Positions 13,401-24,565 of a stretch of 64,000 nt of DNA are shown piece after piece; the first letter of the stretch is position 1; each line of letters starts with the position of its first letter. The position numbers and the translations under genes are program-made. Under the pieces are notes generated by a model. That model saw only the letters and a list, made by a program, of their open reading frames with translations, did not search any database and was not told the DNA's origin. Source of the DNA: Hybos culiciformis (lineage: Eukaryota; Arthropoda; Insecta; Diptera; Hybotidae); assembly GCA_964007475.1 (NCBI GenBank), contig OZ023274.1, positions 40,107,860 through 40,171,859 of the forward strand. Direction: 5' to 3'.

Positions 13401-16400
13401 AATTTATTAGTTAGGTACATACATATTATGCTTTATTTATGATAAATTTTAATGAATTTAACTGAAAAAGCTTAATACCCATTACAGTTGAATAACTATA
13501 ATAATATTTGCTTACACTATATTTATAAAATATTTGTTAACACTATATTTAAATAATACGCAATAATATTAAAAAAAAAAAAAAGGAAATTATTTTCAAT
13601 TGCTTATTGATCTATATTTGCATTAAATTTTATAAAAAAAAAATTAAAAATAGATACCTACATTGGTAATTAAAAATAACAAAGTTTTTTTTTATGGAAA
13701 TCGTACACATAATGAATGATGGATATAAATAATATATGTATACCTACGTTTTTTTTTTGAACTATTTTTTATGATTGGAAGCTTTTAACCCTACACATAT
13801 AAAAAAATGTTATACATATAAAAAGAACTCAAGGCCACTAAAACTGAAAAATATAAGATAAATATTAAAAATCATTAAAAAGGATTTATGACGAATTATT
13901 ATTTTAACATTTAGCTAAATATTGGCCTTGTGGAATTTTATTTTTTTCCTATATTAAAATAATAAATCACACATGTCACACGGTGAACTTTTTTGTAGTG
14001 TTTTAGAATATTCTCAACAAGTTCATCTTTTCTTTTGTACTATATACCTACATCTGGCTCAGTTTCACTACTAAACAAATTCATTAAAAATTTATCTCTA
14101 TCTATATTTCTAAATCAAGCTTAAGACTTGTAAAATATGTATTTGACATAATATTATAATTATTTCGATCTTTATACATAACATGATAGTAATTCAATTC
14201 TCTAAAATTAATCTAATGAGTGAAAATTCTGTTCTTATTTTTGATAGTTGTTTAGTTTATTTTAGTTTAGTCTACATATTATTTGAAAAAAAAACATTTT
14301 TATTCCAAAATACTAACTTTAACCTAAAGAAGTCAAAGTGTAACTGATTTTCATTATTATCATTTGCCTTTTCTGTGTCACTCAGGAAAGTTGTATGCAC
14401 ACTAAAAAAAAACCTTCCGACACTGAAAAAATTTATTCCTAGAAAAAAATAAATTATTATTCTCATTTTTTATAAATATTTAAGAGTTTTAATATTTTTT
14501 TAGATAAAATATATTTAAGAGAAAAATTAATGCTAGGAAAATTATAAAATTTTCATTTTCATCACCATGAATCGCGTACAAATGTTGAACTAGGAACTAT
14601 TTCCACCGCAGAATTACATACTTAATTAGTTACTAAAAAAAGAAAATAATAGTGTTAGAATAGTTTTTAGAACATTATCTCAAAATATTGCATTAGTCTT
14701 ACACTTTTACAAGAAAGCAAGAATTATGCGTACTCATGCCTCAAAATTTATGAAAAAGGAAGGTTTTTTCCCAAAAATTTATTTTTAATTTACAATTTCT
14801 AAATCCTAATTCAATTTCTTTAAATCTATAGTTGGATCGGATTACTTAAATGTTGACTTAAATGTTAAACTTTGGCAATTCGATAAGCCCAGACATATTT
14901 CTTGTTCATATAAACAAACAAAGATTTACTAAAACTTTCTCAAAAAAAAAAATAAATTTTTTTCAATATACAACTTTTCAATAAAAAACCAAAAATTTTT
15001 CGAATTTATTTAAAAACTCTTTATGGTTCACCAAAATTTTATGAACTTTGAATATCTGCATAATAATGTATTAAAAAAATATAAAAAAAATTTATTTCCT
15101 TTCGTAATATTTTTTATTTTATTTTTTTTAGTATGTACCGAATTGCTAATTTAACGTCTAAGAAGTTTTATTTGGAAAATTTTTTTGAAATCCAATAAAA
15201 ATAAAATTGAAGTAAAATCATGGATGAAAAATTGAAAATTTTTTCTTTGTTTTTTTTTTTAGTTTCAATTTAAATCTTTGGGATTTTTTTTTGTTTTCAA
15301 ACTTAGAAAAAATTCCATTGATAAGCATAAAAATGAATTTTTACTAAAAAAAAGAAAAAAGATTCAATACAGAAAAAAGATTCAATACAGAAAAAAGATT
15401 CAATACAAAAAAGGATTTTCTTTCTTTATCGTTAATCTTATGTCCTTTTTTTTTTTTATGAAATCTAGTTTTGCATACCAAATTTTCTTTTTCCTTGAAT
15501 ATTACGTAACATATATAATATAACTTTTTAATACATAATTTTATTTTATTTTTTACAATGAAAAACTTAGAGCTTAAGATAATAGCGATATATTTAAAAT
15601 CGTAAAGTTTTCGATTCAAAGTTTTTCTAGTTATGCTATTCTTGATAAATTTTTATATAATTTTATATTATTAGAATAAACTTTGTTTTCGGGATTTTAC
15701 TTCAAATTAATGATCTAAACCTGCCGTCCTCTCATTGTTATCCTAGGACTTTGACAAAATTAATCTAAAAGGTCCCTCGTAAACATATCAAAATCAAATT
15801 TCAACCACAAATTAAATCAAAAAGTATAATCTTACAATAAAATTGAAAATTTTGCAAATTGCATATGTACTATGTGTAATTGTGTACAGTTTAATAATTT
15901 TAAAGCACTTACATTTAGTTTATAAATTTGTGCAAAATTATCTTCTTTTCTAAAATACATTAAATTACCACAAGAACTATTTTCACTTCTTTACAGAATT
16001 TTTTTGGGAAATTAAAAAAGTTCATTTTTCAACCTATTTTATAATTGGAATTAAAAATAGTTTGATTACCGCAAGTTTAATGGAAAATTTCATTTTGATA
16101 GAAAATTTTGTAAAACATCTGTTTATTGTTTCAAAAATAATATCATTCCTATATGTTGTGCGCTGTAATAATATTTATTAATTCAGTTTTGCTGTGTACA
16201 AAACAAAAATTAATTAAAACTATAATAATAATAATATAATACATTTAATTAGATTTATGATAATTTCCTTCCGAACATTATGTGTACCTCAATACGTAGC
16301 TTAGTATAAAATTCGGTTTCTTCATATCTAGGATATACATTTTTTCCAATCATTTATTTATATACTAATATAGCCAAATATGAATCAAGTTCAAGGTTTG

Positions 16401-19400
16401 TTAGATTTTAAATTGATTTATACTTCCATAAAATTTTTTAAAAATATATTTAAAATAATATTTTTCCCTCAGGATGGCGAAAATTGGAAAAGGCAAATTA
16501 AATTACATTTTACAAAAAGTTTCTCGACGATAAGAATAATTGTAACTATAAATATTGGTGAGCTTACAATTCTTATATCCCAAACCCTTGTTAAATTTAT
16601 TCCCTTGGTATTTTTTTTTCTTTTTTTTTGTAAATCCACTATATTTTTTTTTTTCTGGTTAAATATTCAAAAATAAAGTTAAGTGTGACATATTTTGAAC
16701 ATAAAAAGAATATTTTATTAAGTAAAAAACTTGACATTTATATATTTGGAATAAAACTTCTTATTTTATTTATTTAGGTTTTATGTGCAGTGGACGTGAT
16801 TATAGAAATTCTCCAGTTCAATTACGTTTTTATTGATTGCATCTTTTATTTGTTAAATTTAAAAAAAACTTCGATTTAATTTTAGATTAAATGTTAGATC
16901 GATGATATAAAAATTGTATTGTAAAACAATAAGTATATAAGATAGCACACAAACAATTGACAAATTGTTCTCGAACTAGCAATCAAACTTTCATAGAGAG
17001 TACAAGGTCCGGATGGATATTCTAAATTTTATAATTCTGCATATCGATATCTTTTATTATTATTATAATTTTTAATTGAGTATGTTAAAATTCTGCATTA
17101 TGTATTTTCAAAAGCCTGTATTTTCATAATTAAATATTTTTAAAATTCGGAATTTCAAAGAAAATAATAAAAAATATACAAACAGAGTAAATTTTAATAC
17201 TGTTTTTCAAACTCTTTTTTAATCGTAAGATCTTCATATAAGTAACTAACTAACTAGAATATTAATTGTAGTTAAAAAAAAGGGTTTCATTGTGCATATT
17301 GTATGTGAAAAACAACCAACCCATTTCAAATTTTTCAAAAACAAAAAAAAACAATCAAATAAAAATTCGGAAAATCTATTTTTAAAAATAAAAAAAACAA
17401 TTTGGAAATAATGGATGAAAAAATACTTTAGAAAGTTTTTTTTTTAAAATTTACATTCTAAGGAAAAATTCTTTTTTAGAGAGAAGTGGGAATAAAAAAA
17501 TTTCTAAATTTTGCACACATGTTAACACAACATACAAATCAAATATATAGAAAGTCTCCGGAGTACATTGTGCACAAAAATGTAAAGAAAGAAAAAGGAT
17601 AACGATTTTAAAAAAAATAATATTGGAAGGTCAAATAAAAAAGAAAGTACAATCGTGCTTAGAATTTAATATTATTTTGGTAGTAACTATATATTATATT
17701 TCATTTTCGAATAAATTAAATACATAAATTTTTTATCAACTTTGTATAAAAGAAACTCATAAATACATTTTAGCTTATTACTCACTAATATTTATTTTAC
17801 TTCAAGTAAATAATCACAATATCATATATTAAAACTGAAAAAGGACACACTTTATTATATCTTTGAGTGAAAACTTTGTAACGCTTAAATACAATATGTA
17901 AATAAAGGTTTAAATAGATCAAACATTTTTTTACTCAAACTAAATTGCTTACTCATCCCAATAAGGATCTTTTAGTGGGAATATTGAAAGCGAAATTTTA
18001 CTCAAAAAGATAAACTAACCTTAATGATTATAAGTATATTCGCTTCATTAGATTTTTTCATCTAGTTACAGTAAGTCATAGATATTTATCCCAAATATTA
18101 ATATTTTGCAAAAAAAAAATTAACTATTCTTAAATTAATTACTTTGATCTAATTTTTAAAAATAATTTCTATTGACATTTAAAAAGTCTGTATTTTATTT
18201 CTCATAAGTTAAATAAGAAAAAAAATCTTAAATACAAATCAGACACAAAAACTTGAAAATAGAAAACAAATTATAAAAAAAAAATTTTTTTAAAAAAAAA
18301 CACAGCAATGCTTACGGGTAAAATTTTGAATGTAAACATAATATGTAATATTCTTTATTCCTTGATGTTCGTTTATTACATAAAATTAACATGATATCAC
18401 TGCGAAAATGAGCATAATATAATATGAAAAATAATTTCTGTCTTTTTGATATCAAATATTTTTTTTAATAAACCAAAAAAAATTAGATGATTTTTATGAT
18501 TTTCATCAAAACCAACAAAAAAAAAGTTCATTGTCGGATAAAAAATGAAGGTATGAAACTCTAAGATGTTCATTAATTTGTTGCTATGGACATTACTTTG
18601 GAAAAACAAGCATTATTATATTTTCCAAATAATTTTATTTTAGCTAATGTAATACTTTGAATTGATTACTCATTTCAAATTGTTTCAAATAAACAACTAT
18701 ATAACTTCATGTATCCTAGAGCCTAGACACTAACAATATTTATTAGGAGCCGTTGCTCTTTCAAGGTGTCAATTTTGTTTCAATTGTGAACATCTTTTCA
18801 ATCTCTAAAATTTATATTTTAACAATAATATCTTGTTAAGCCTTGGCTTGGTACTCTTGCCGACTTTTGTTCACCACCTTTTGTGAATAACGATATATGG
18901 AATTTTACTCTAAAAATTATATGATTCCTTACATAAAATCTAATTTTGAGCCAGAGTTGAGTGTGGTGTTTTAAATCTCTTTTAGGAAACCAAAAAAGAG
19001 TAAATTAGAATTCCAAAAGCAAAACCTCAAATGAAGATGCTGCATCCGTATTGCATGAATAACATAATGGTTCTGGTTTAAGAAATTTTTATATAAAAAT
19101 GTTCTTAAATAAATCTTTTTGAAGAAAAAAAATTTTTTTATTTTATTTTTCTAAGGTTTATTTTAATCCGCATAAAATAATGCTTAACCTTAAAAAATTT
19201 AAGAGAGAATAATTTCTAATAATTTCTACATAATTGAAACAAAAGAATTTCGTAATAGTTTGTCTTAACGATGTGTACAGTACATTGTACATATATTATT
19301 CTTATACATATACATTAGGCTGGTTCACAAAAAAATTTTTTTTGCCGCCCATACAGATTCTGAAAGCTTACATCAAGAAACGAAATACGTTCTCCATGAT

Positions 19401-20030
19401 TTTTCCAAATTTTGTTTCCCCATCAAGCGCAACCAATTTTTGTGATGTTTGAGGCCTAGACCTAATAAGGTGGGTTCAAAATTCTGTAACTTTTTTCTCT
19501 TTGAATTGTTTAACTGCCTTGATGCTCCTTTCATTTTTTGTTAACGTCGTAAGGCTATACGACTTATCCTTTTTTTTACAACTCTCTAAAGGTGAATTTA
19601 AACTTTTGTCCCCATTTTATTTTTACTTTAAGACACCATATCTTTTCTAATTTTAAGAGAAACATTTTTTTTTTTTTTATAAATTTGGCATAAATTTTCA
19701 TAATTTTTAGCATTATAACTAAAAGATAAAATTTTATTAAGTTCTGGTTTTTAAGCTTCAATTCATTTTACGACATTAAAAGTTTCGCTTTCGTAATGCA
19801 TTGGTCTTTTGATTCATTTGTTAACTGATCTATTTTTTTTAAATAGGAATCAAAAAAAGAGTTTTAGAATAGAAATAAATAAGAATTTAAAAATTGTTTT
19901 AAATTTATATTTATTTATGATTAATTTTTTTCAATTAATTTTAAAAATATTTGATTTTCCAATAATCGCCATGTTTGGCCGATGCTGGCTCACGATTTGG
20001 AGAATAATTTGTTTTTGAGTTTCGTCAGAA
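10464..20030. other. AT-rich intergenic spacer
   Basis: Long AT-rich stretch with homopolymer runs. Frames such as 14272-14466, 15344-15619, 16380-16676, 18397-18609 and 19576-19761 are low-complexity and unsupported. Slightly more complex sequence at 18700-19100 and 19310-19480 (containing TAGGCTGGTTCACAAAAAA) may be old transposon debris, but I cannot assign it. Confidence 0.55.
15354..15412. repeat. 18-bp tandem repeat
   Basis: The unit GATTCAATACAGAAAAAA is repeated three times. Because 18 is a multiple of three it yields a repetitive Leu-Asn-Leu-Phe-Ser-Val peptide on the minus strand, which is an artefact of the repeat. Confidence 0.8.
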
Positions 20031-20145
20031 GTTAACGATGTGTTAAATTCCGTCATTAATGCAAGACTCCTCTCGGCGTTGTCATTAACAAGTTGTAACT
20101 TCTGAACTAATCGAAGGACGTCTTGATATCCTGCATCAGATTTCC
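20031..20145 (-). pseudogene. Unrelated coding fragment joined to the LINE linker
   Basis: Directly after the LINE linker the same reading frame continues with LWKSDAGYQDVLRLVQKL, then NDNAERSLALMTEFN and DETQKQIILQIVSQHR before running into AT-rich sequence and a stop. This is not LINE RT. The NDNAERSLALM...QxQxxLQxVxxHR pattern resembles the C-terminus of uncharacterised multi-copy arthropod proteins as I remember them; I cannot name the family. The in-frame join suggests a chimera, but a neutral deletion joining two repeats would look the same. A 3' end close to 20031 is approximate. Confidence 0.45.
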
Positions 20146-21607
20146 ATAGAGCTTTAATCTTGAGATTTTTAATGATATTCGCTATTTCTTCTTCACATGG
20201 CTCTGGTACATGTTCATTATTATTACCTGTGATTGTATTTTCTATTGTGATGTTCTTGGTTTACAGGATTTGTTTCGTTGAAATGCTCATGCCACCTTCT
20301 TAATTGTTCCTCTGTGGTTGTTAGGATGTTACCATTACTGTCTCTGATTATACCGGATGGCTTGGTACAGGTATTAGTTAGGTGATTGATATTCTTATAT
20401 ACTTTCCTCATATCATGTTTGGATGTTTCCGCTTATCATTTCTGGCACTTTTCTTTATTAGTTTCGCTATGTTTGTATATTTTTGCTTGTATGATGGCTT
20501 ATCGTGATGGATTATGGCTTGATGTATAGCTTTACGTTGAAGTATTAGATCCCATGTGTGGTGCGATATCCATGGTTTTCTGTTTGTTTGTATCTTCCCT
20601 AATATCTGTTTACCAATTTGTTGGTAATGTTTACTTATGTCTGTCCAATTATTTATGTTAGTGATTTCCAATTATTTATGTTAGTGATTTCGCATTTGTG
20701 AACTGGTCAATTACTCCATGTGTTAAGTCATATTGAAGTTTGGCTCCGTATAGCTTCTTGTCTTGCTTGGGTCTGATGGTTTTAATGCACAGTTTACATA
20801 TGACCAAGTTGTGGTCGGTATGCATATCTGCACCCCTATATGCTCTGACGTCTTGTATTGAGTTTCTCCATTTTCTACTTATGCATATATGGTCAATTTG
20901 ATTTCTTGTTCGATCACCTGGGGATGTCCATGTGTATTTGTGAATATCCTTGTGGGGGAATAGCGAACCACCTATTATCAGTTGTCCCATGTGACATGTC
21001 TCAATTAAGCGTTCACCATTGTTGTTTCTTACACCCATTCCGTGTTTCCCAAGAACATTTTCGTTGCCCATATTGTTTTGTCCAATTTTTGCATTGAGAT
21101 CACCTGCAAGGACTATTATATCCCTTCTACGTGCTGAGTTGAGTTCACTTGTTCATAGAAGAGGTCTTTATCTTCTTCCTCATCATTTTCTGTTGGAGCG
21201 TAGCATTGGATAATTGTCATATTTCTGCCTTTTGCAACTAGTCTTGCTGTTATTATGCACTCATTAATTGGTTTCCATTCTATAAGACATTTGGCCGTAT
21301 GTTTCGACATGAGAATGCCAACACCTCTTTCATGATTATTATACCCAGAGTATATGATGGTGTTACCTTTGGATGTGATTAATTTCCCATTATCTTTCTA
21401 TCTAAGTTCACTAATGCCAATGAAATCTAAATTGTAAGCCTCCATTTCTTTCTCAAGTTGCGCTAATCTGGTAGCATCTCTTAATGTTCTAATATTCCAA
21501 ATTCCAAATCGTGTCCTTTTTTGTAGCTTGGTTTGTTTTACCGTTGAATTCGTTCTTGTATCCGAGGCTTGTGTTTGCTTCTTTTGAATCGTTGAGATTT
21601 TACTCAT
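20146..21607 (-). pseudogene. RTE-like endonuclease/linker, frameshifted
   Basis: Start at 21607 (MSKISTIQKK). The N-terminal motif FGIWNIRTLRD is the first endonuclease strand, and DFIGISELR carries the catalytic Glu. The Trp expected after it is a TAG stop at about 21398. The same frame resumes with TIIYSG, GVGILMSKHTAKCL and IIQCYAPTE. A frameshift near 21110 precedes GDLNAKIG. Then come FPHKDIHKYTWTSPGDRTRN, QIDHICISRKWR and MHTDHNLV, the catalytic Asp/His motifs. The piece at 20408-20671 contains KPWISHHTWDLI, and 20223-20411 holds the linker EEQLRRWHEHFNE. The reading ends with EEEIANIIKNLK, which in relatives directly precedes the RT. No RT motif is present. One nonsense change and at least two frameshifts make it non-functional. 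Family assignment is from motif memory. Confidence 0.8.
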
Positions 21608-21874
21608 ACTGATGATTTATCAGTAGTGAGCTAGTTTACTGATGGGGCTGCCATCTGTCGCATGTAAACCTGTGGTTGATTTTTTTTTCTGCCTGCCACA
21701 GGTCATTTCTGTCTGTTGTTATAGAGTGCTCTGGTGGGGGGGTGGCGAAATTAGAGGTTATTTTGGTGTCCTCTGGTGGTGGGTGGCGAAAACATGTGTG
21801 TGTGTTGCGTGAAGAAATTCATTCATGTTGTCATTATGACATTATGACATCGCAGTATTTTTTTCCACATGTTG
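21608..21874 (-). other. RTE-like LINE leader
   Basis: About 265 bp of non-coding, less AT-rich sequence between the tRNA-like head and the endonuclease start. It contains two related segments with CACCACCAGAG about 50 bp apart (minus strand), a hint of internal duplication. No further signal. Confidence 0.5.
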
Positions 21875-21945
21875 TGATGGGGATTTGAACCGCCGTCCTG
21901 TGGATTGCTAGTCCAGTGATAAGTCCATTGTGCCACGACCCCCCC
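21875..21945 (-). promoter_or_regulatory. tRNA-like pol III promoter (A and B boxes) at LINE 5' end
   Basis: On the minus strand an A-box-like segment (TGGCACAATGG) and a near-perfect B box (GGTTCAAATCC) lie at tRNA spacing. A TGGA/TCCA stem encloses a 7-nt loop CTAGCAA. The T stem and acceptor stem do not pair properly, so it is not a functional tRNA. It looks like a tRNA-derived head, as in SINEs, sitting at the 5' end of the RTE-like element. Alternatively it is an old SINE or tRNA pseudogene next to the LINE by chance. Confidence 0.6.
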
Positions 21946-22209
21946 TACATATATGCTATATAAAACATAAAATTTGAATTATTAAAAACAAAATGTTTTT
22001 TATTTTCATAATAAGTACCATAAAAATAATAACTTTTCTATTCTTTTTTTTATTTTATTTATTATAATTCTTAAATATGTATACAATATATAATATATTA
22101 TTTCAATTCTTTAATTACATATATGTATAATATAATATAGTTACATATTGTTTGTACACGCTAAAACATTTAATGTTAATTACAAAAATTGCACTTCCTC
22201 AGCTTGTGG

Positions 22210-22217
22210 GTTATAAA
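22210..22217. repeat. Target-site duplication, left copy
   Basis: GTTATAAA immediately precedes the left terminal inverted repeat and is repeated exactly at 23542-23549. The 8-bp length and the form nTnnnnAn are typical of hAT insertions. Confidence 0.85.
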
Positions 22218-22524
22218 TAGAGAGCGGAATTTCGTGCAGTCAAAATCTGAAAACGTGCAATTTAAACCTCAAAACGTGCAAAAAAGTGCAATAAAAATTT
22301 GAAAACCTAAAATCGTGTAGGTAAATCGAAAACAAAAATATTTAGGAAATACAATTTAATAAAACGATTTTTTTTTTCAAAGTATAGCGGCTGTCCTGTT
22401 TTTATCATATACGGCGCTGCATCACTAATAAAAAGTAAAATTTTATCTTGAAACATAGAGTTCTTAAAATAAGTTCCCAAAAAAAAATTTTTTTTTGTTC
22501 AAATCACTTTATAGCAATAAAAGA

Positions 22525-22862
22525 AAATAAAATAAATAAAAAAAAAAATTTAAAAACAACGTTTTTATAACGGAATAAAATAACTAAAAAGTAAAAAATT
22601 AAATCAGATAATAATTGATAACCTCATACCGATTTCCCTGAAAATTAATTCTCACGAAAAACGTGGGGCGCGTGTGATAAACGATATTGATAAAAATGTT
22701 CAATTTTAGGCGCCCCACGTTTTTCGTGAGAATTAATTTTCAGGGAAATCGGTATGAGGTTGTCAATTATTATGTGATTATATTTTTTACTTTTTAGTTA
22801 TTTTATTCCGTTATAAAAACGTTGTTTTTAAATTTTTTTTTTATTTATTTATTTTTTTTTTA
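22525..22862. repeat. Long hairpin (two arms of about 145 bp, 38-nt loop)
   Basis: The left arm ends at 22671 and the right arm starts at 22710. The inner roughly 60 bp pair almost perfectly, including TTCTCACGAAAAACGTGGGG and its complement. The outer parts (around ACAACGTTTTTATAACGG) pair with small indels. It lies inside the hAT-like element. If transcribed it would give long double-stranded RNA. Confidence 0.9.
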
Positions 22863-22922
22863 TTTTTTAATCTTATTTGAATCGAATTAAGCCATAAATA
22901 AAAACATAAAATTTTTATATCT

Positions 22923-23171
22923 ATGTTACATATGCTAAAGCAACGAAATCTTAAATTTCTAAATTTGCTTTTTAGCCCCCTCTCCGAAGTCCTGGGACCT
23001 CAGCTGGGGGCCCTGCGATATCCAGTCTTTAATCCAGGTATTTCGATCCAACGCTATAACATTTTATCGGAATATACGAAAATTCAAAAACCGGCTTCTA
23101 AGGTAGCCCCTTCAACGGGGCCTCAAAATTTCAGCCAAATCGGTACAGTGGCAAGATTTCGGAATCAGTGA
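22923..23171 (+). other. Open frame in hAT-like element, unrecognised
   Basis: An 82-codon frame (MLHMLKQRN...) of ordinary amino-acid composition, in contrast to the AT-rich chance frames elsewhere. It contains Pro/Gly-rich segments such as LFSPLSEVLGPQ and STGPQNFSQIG but no domain I recognise. It may be transposon-internal filler or a captured fragment. No Kozak or splice evidence. Confidence 0.2.
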
Positions 23172-23541
23172 AACTATGGATGGAACCGTGGAACCACAAT
23201 AATTTTTACATTATGTTGCATTGTCATCTATTTCTGACCTATGCTCCAATTTTCAAGCCTCTATCTCATCTAGAAGTGCCTGAAAAATTGATTACAAAAT
23301 TTGTACCGAACAACAAAGTGAACTAATAATAATTGTTTTCAAAAACTTTAAAACGTGCACTGTTTTGCCAAAAAATCTAAAACGTGCAGTTTCGTGCAAT
23401 GTACCCCAAAACGTGCAATTTCGTGCAACACAAAATGGGTCTCAAAAAATTTCATTTTACAAGATTCGAATAGATCTTATGGTTCTAACCCATTCTAAAT
23501 GCCCAAAAAAAAGGTGCAATTGCACGGAATTCCGGTCTCTA

Positions 23542-23549
23542 GTTATAAA
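23542..23549. repeat. Target-site duplication, right copy
   Basis: GTTATAAA, identical to 22210-22217. Confidence 0.85.
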
Positions 23550-24120
23550 TAAACCACACATATGTATATGTTAACAATGTTATTATTATTATAAATGTGT
23601 TTACATAACTATAATGCAATAATAGAAAATAATGTAGTAAATATAAAACTAATAATTTATTATAATGTTTACATTTTATCACATTCTATGATAAAGCTTT
23701 AATTTTTCATTTTTCCATAATGAAATTTATTATTTTAGAATTCAGAAATTATTGTTTGTACATCAGAAGGAATTAAAACATTATTCATGTTCTCATAATT
23801 TAAAATTTAAAAATGTTGTCCAATTTCTCTATTGGGACCGTGACTTATAATAATAATGTGTTCTAAATAATATAGGAAATAATTTTGTGTACATCTGGTG
23901 TACATTTGTGTACATCTTTCATGTTGGCTTTTCAACAATTTGTAATCTTGCAGGAGCTTTGATTTAGATTGAATTTTTTTTTTCGTTTTTCAAATAATAA
24001 ATAACATTTAAATTTTTTGTATTAAGGATAGTATTAAAGTAATTTAAAAATTGAAAGGTTAGTAAAAAAAAAAGATTTCGTTATTCATTGAAATGCATTT
24101 TTCTTAGAATAATAGTAGAT
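23550..24120. other. AT-rich spacer
   Basis: AT-rich sequence without supported features. A short repeat GTACATCTGG/GTACATTTGTGTACATC occurs near 23890-23920. Confidence 0.5.
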
Positions 24121-24305
24121 TATTGAATATGTAAACTAAATTTGTTATTAATTAAGAGTTCTGTATACACAAAAATACATTGACACGAGTCAATACTTAT
24201 ATCACGAGACCGAAGGTCGAGTGATATAAATTGACAAGTGTCAATGTATTTTTGTGTAAATACAGAACGAGTTGTATAACAAATTTTGTTTACATATCCA
24301 ATATA
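24121..24305. mobile_element. Foldback MITE-like element (about 185 bp)
   Basis: An almost complete palindrome centred on GACCGAAGGTC (24208-24218). Outer ends TATTGAATATGTAAAC and GTTTACATATCCAATA pair with one mismatch. Inner segments ACAAAAATACATTGACAC and GTGTCAATGTATTTTTGTGT pair perfectly. TA at both ends would fit a TA target duplication, but in such AT-rich DNA that is weak. Confidence 0.75.
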
Positions 24306-24457
24306 CTGTTTTAATGCGTAGGGGAGAGGTAGTTGCAAAGAGAGAATATTTTTTCTTCTCATTTTTCTCATTTTTTTTTTTTTGTATTTGGCTGTATTGA
24401 AATATTGTGAGAGATATTATGTTTGTTTAGGTATTACGTAATATTCAATACGAAACA

Positions 24458-24565
24458 TCTAAATGATTTCATTATTTACGCTGATGCATCTAAATTTTTT
24501 CATTATATACGCTGATGCATCTAAATTTTTTCATTATTTACGCAGATGCATCTAAATGATTGCAT
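24458..24565. repeat. 31-bp tandem repeat
   Basis: Units starting TCTAAAT at 24458, 24489, 24520 and 24551, each ending ACGCTGATGCA or ACGCAGATGCA. The fourth copy is partial and diverged. Confidence 0.85.

Larger units (their letters stand above)
20031..21945 (-). mobile_element. RTE-like LINE, 5' part only, chimeric 3' end
   Basis: On the minus strand this reads as a tRNA-like head (21945-21875), a leader, an APE-type endonuclease and a linker. The order then breaks at about 20145, where the RT should begin but an unrelated coding fragment follows. Endonuclease motifs resemble those of RTE/BovB-type elements and proteins annotated as craniofacial development protein 2-like. The higher GC content separates it from both flanks. 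No 3' tail or target duplication can be seen. Confidence 0.75.
22218..23541. mobile_element. Non-autonomous hAT-like DNA transposon (1324 bp)
   Basis: Terminal inverted repeats of 21 bp with two mismatches (22218-22238, starting TAGAGAGCGG; 23521-23541, ending CGGTCTCTA) are flanked by an exact 8-bp duplication. Subterminal regions carry multiple copies of AACGTGCA and TTTCGTGCA (left 22228-22290, right 23354-23430), the arrangement expected of transposase binding sites. There is no transposase. A huge inverted repeat lies inside (22525-22862), and a 250-bp stretch of normal composition (22970-23170) has an open frame of 82 codons without recognisable domain. hAT class is inferred from TSD length and consensus. 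Confidence 0.85.

Noticed and set aside
15344..15619. 91-codon minus-strand frame
   Set aside because: Half of it is the translated 18-bp tandem repeat and the rest is low-complexity Lys/Phe-rich.
16380..16676. 98-codon plus-strand frame
   Set aside because: Phe-rich low complexity ending in T-runs; nothing resembling a domain or start context.
19310..19480. TAGGCTGGTTCACAAAAAA start and TAATAAGGTGGGTTCAAAA end, resembling a MITE
   Set aside because: The two similar segments are in direct rather than inverted orientation and no target duplication is visible.
24458..24565. CRISPR-like array of direct repeats
   Set aside because: The units are contiguous with no unique spacers, and the window is clearly eukaryotic.
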